Origin: Saprospiraceae bacterium
GTDB taxonomy: Bacteria > Bacteroidota > Bacteroidia > Chitinophagales > Saprospiraceae
Direction: 5' to 3'
Assembly (NCBI GenBank): GCA_016709995.1
Contig: JADJLQ010000001.1
Span: 840,001-904,000 of the forward strand
Length of the DNA stretch: 64,000 nucleotides
Under the pieces are notes generated by a model. The model worked only from the letters and a program-made list of their open reading frames with translations, did not search any database and was not told where the DNA came from. Shown here piece after piece: positions 63,649-64,000 of the stretch; positions within the stretch are counted from its first letter, which is position 1, and each line of letters starts with the position of its first letter. A program made the position numbers and the translations under genes.

Positions 63649-63649
63649 A

Positions 63650-63828
63650 ATTGTGAAACAATTATTCAAACAACTTTATGAGGAACCGATTATATCTGTC
63701 CCAGACTTGGACTGAAAGAATTTTCAACTCCTCAACCTGCATTTGCTATGGCTATAATGAACGCCATTGTTCCTGTTGTAGGCAAGCTATCGGATTGGGA
63801 TAAATTGGTAAGAAAATACAGACAATAG
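63650..63828 (+). pseudogene. Remnant of an unknown gene (C-terminal piece)
   Basis: Two overlapping frames give one C-terminus with a shift near 63710: KQLYEEPIISVPDL, then GLKEFSTPQPAFAMAI and PVVGKLSDWDKLVRKYRQ, ending at TAG 63826-63828. No start or preceding domain is present. The remainder of the gene was lost or lies in a different frame. I cannot name the family. The 172 bases to the window end contain nothing I recognise. Confidence 0.45.
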
Positions 63829-64000
63829 ATTAGTCCTAATTGAATATGCCATAACTGTATTCATCTAAGAAGACGACATACAACTCCAATTATAGGTAGA
63901 CAGAAGGACATCCGCTAACAGCACCTAAAATCAATGCTGGCCTTATAGTTGGGGAAACCTTATATTTCCAATTACATTTGTCGCAGGTTGAAAGATGACT

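Overview
The window looks like a Bacteroidota chromosome, probably a Saprospiria-type lineage; that rank is an inference from protein style, not from a search. Supporting signs: a type IX secretion (T9SS) C-terminal sorting domain at about 21.8-22.06 kb with a PorT-type T9SS gene at 43.8-44.5 kb, a TonB-dependent receptor/DUF4249 pair, futalosine-route menaquinone genes (mqnE, mqnA) plus ubiE/menG, many lipoproteins with short lipoboxes, few visible Shine-Dalgarno sites, and Bacteroidota-type TAnnTTTG promoter elements about 20 nt before several starts.

Layout. 0-12.5 kb: a cut lipoprotein, an orphan LuxE-like acyl-protein synthetase, a cell-wall amidase, a ccmB-ccmC-ccmD-like cytochrome c maturation set, glutamate dehydrogenase with an Lrp/AsnC regulator, a TraB/GumN protein, a TonB receptor with its DUF4249 lipoprotein, and an M28-PDZ peptidase. 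13.0-22.1 kb: one enormous secreted surface protein (about 3016 residues if repaired) broken by two frameshifts, one explained exactly by a 31-nt palindromic insertion. 22.4-34.8 kb: a sugar porter, purU split at an A7 run, an OmpA-like protein, two uncharacterised coiled-coil proteins beside a DUF2130 protein, a frameshifted TonB receptor, gpsA, a DUF6438 lipoprotein and yidC. 35.2-41.6 kb: an MsrB-MsrA fusion lipoprotein and the ilvD-ilvB-ilvN-ilvC branched-chain amino acid operon. 41.9-54.8 kb: ychF, ACP phosphodiesterase, porT-ubiE, gyrA, a TPR protein, mqnE-mqnA, an outer-membrane barrel, rimO and two unrecognised proteins.

54.8-64.0 kb is an accessory island. It holds two decayed elements, each pairing a tyrosine recombinase with an IS91-like HUH transposase. 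Two near-identical 423-bp direct repeats carry an imperfect AAC...GTT hairpin resembling an integron attC site. Downstream are cassette-like promoterless genes (a DUF6090 membrane protein and a cupin) separated by a second structured, GTTATGC-ending spacer. I read this cautiously as a possible cassette array without an integron integrase, mixed with HUH elements.

How the genes work together: porT and the giant adhesin connect through T9SS; mqnE, mqnA and ubiE belong to menaquinone synthesis; ccm genes and menaquinone point to a respiring cell; the ilv operon makes valine and isoleucine precursors. A caution applies throughout: several breaks lie in homopolymer runs that are one base short, so some 'broken' genes may be sequencing or assembly errors. 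No rRNA, tRNA or CRISPR array was seen.
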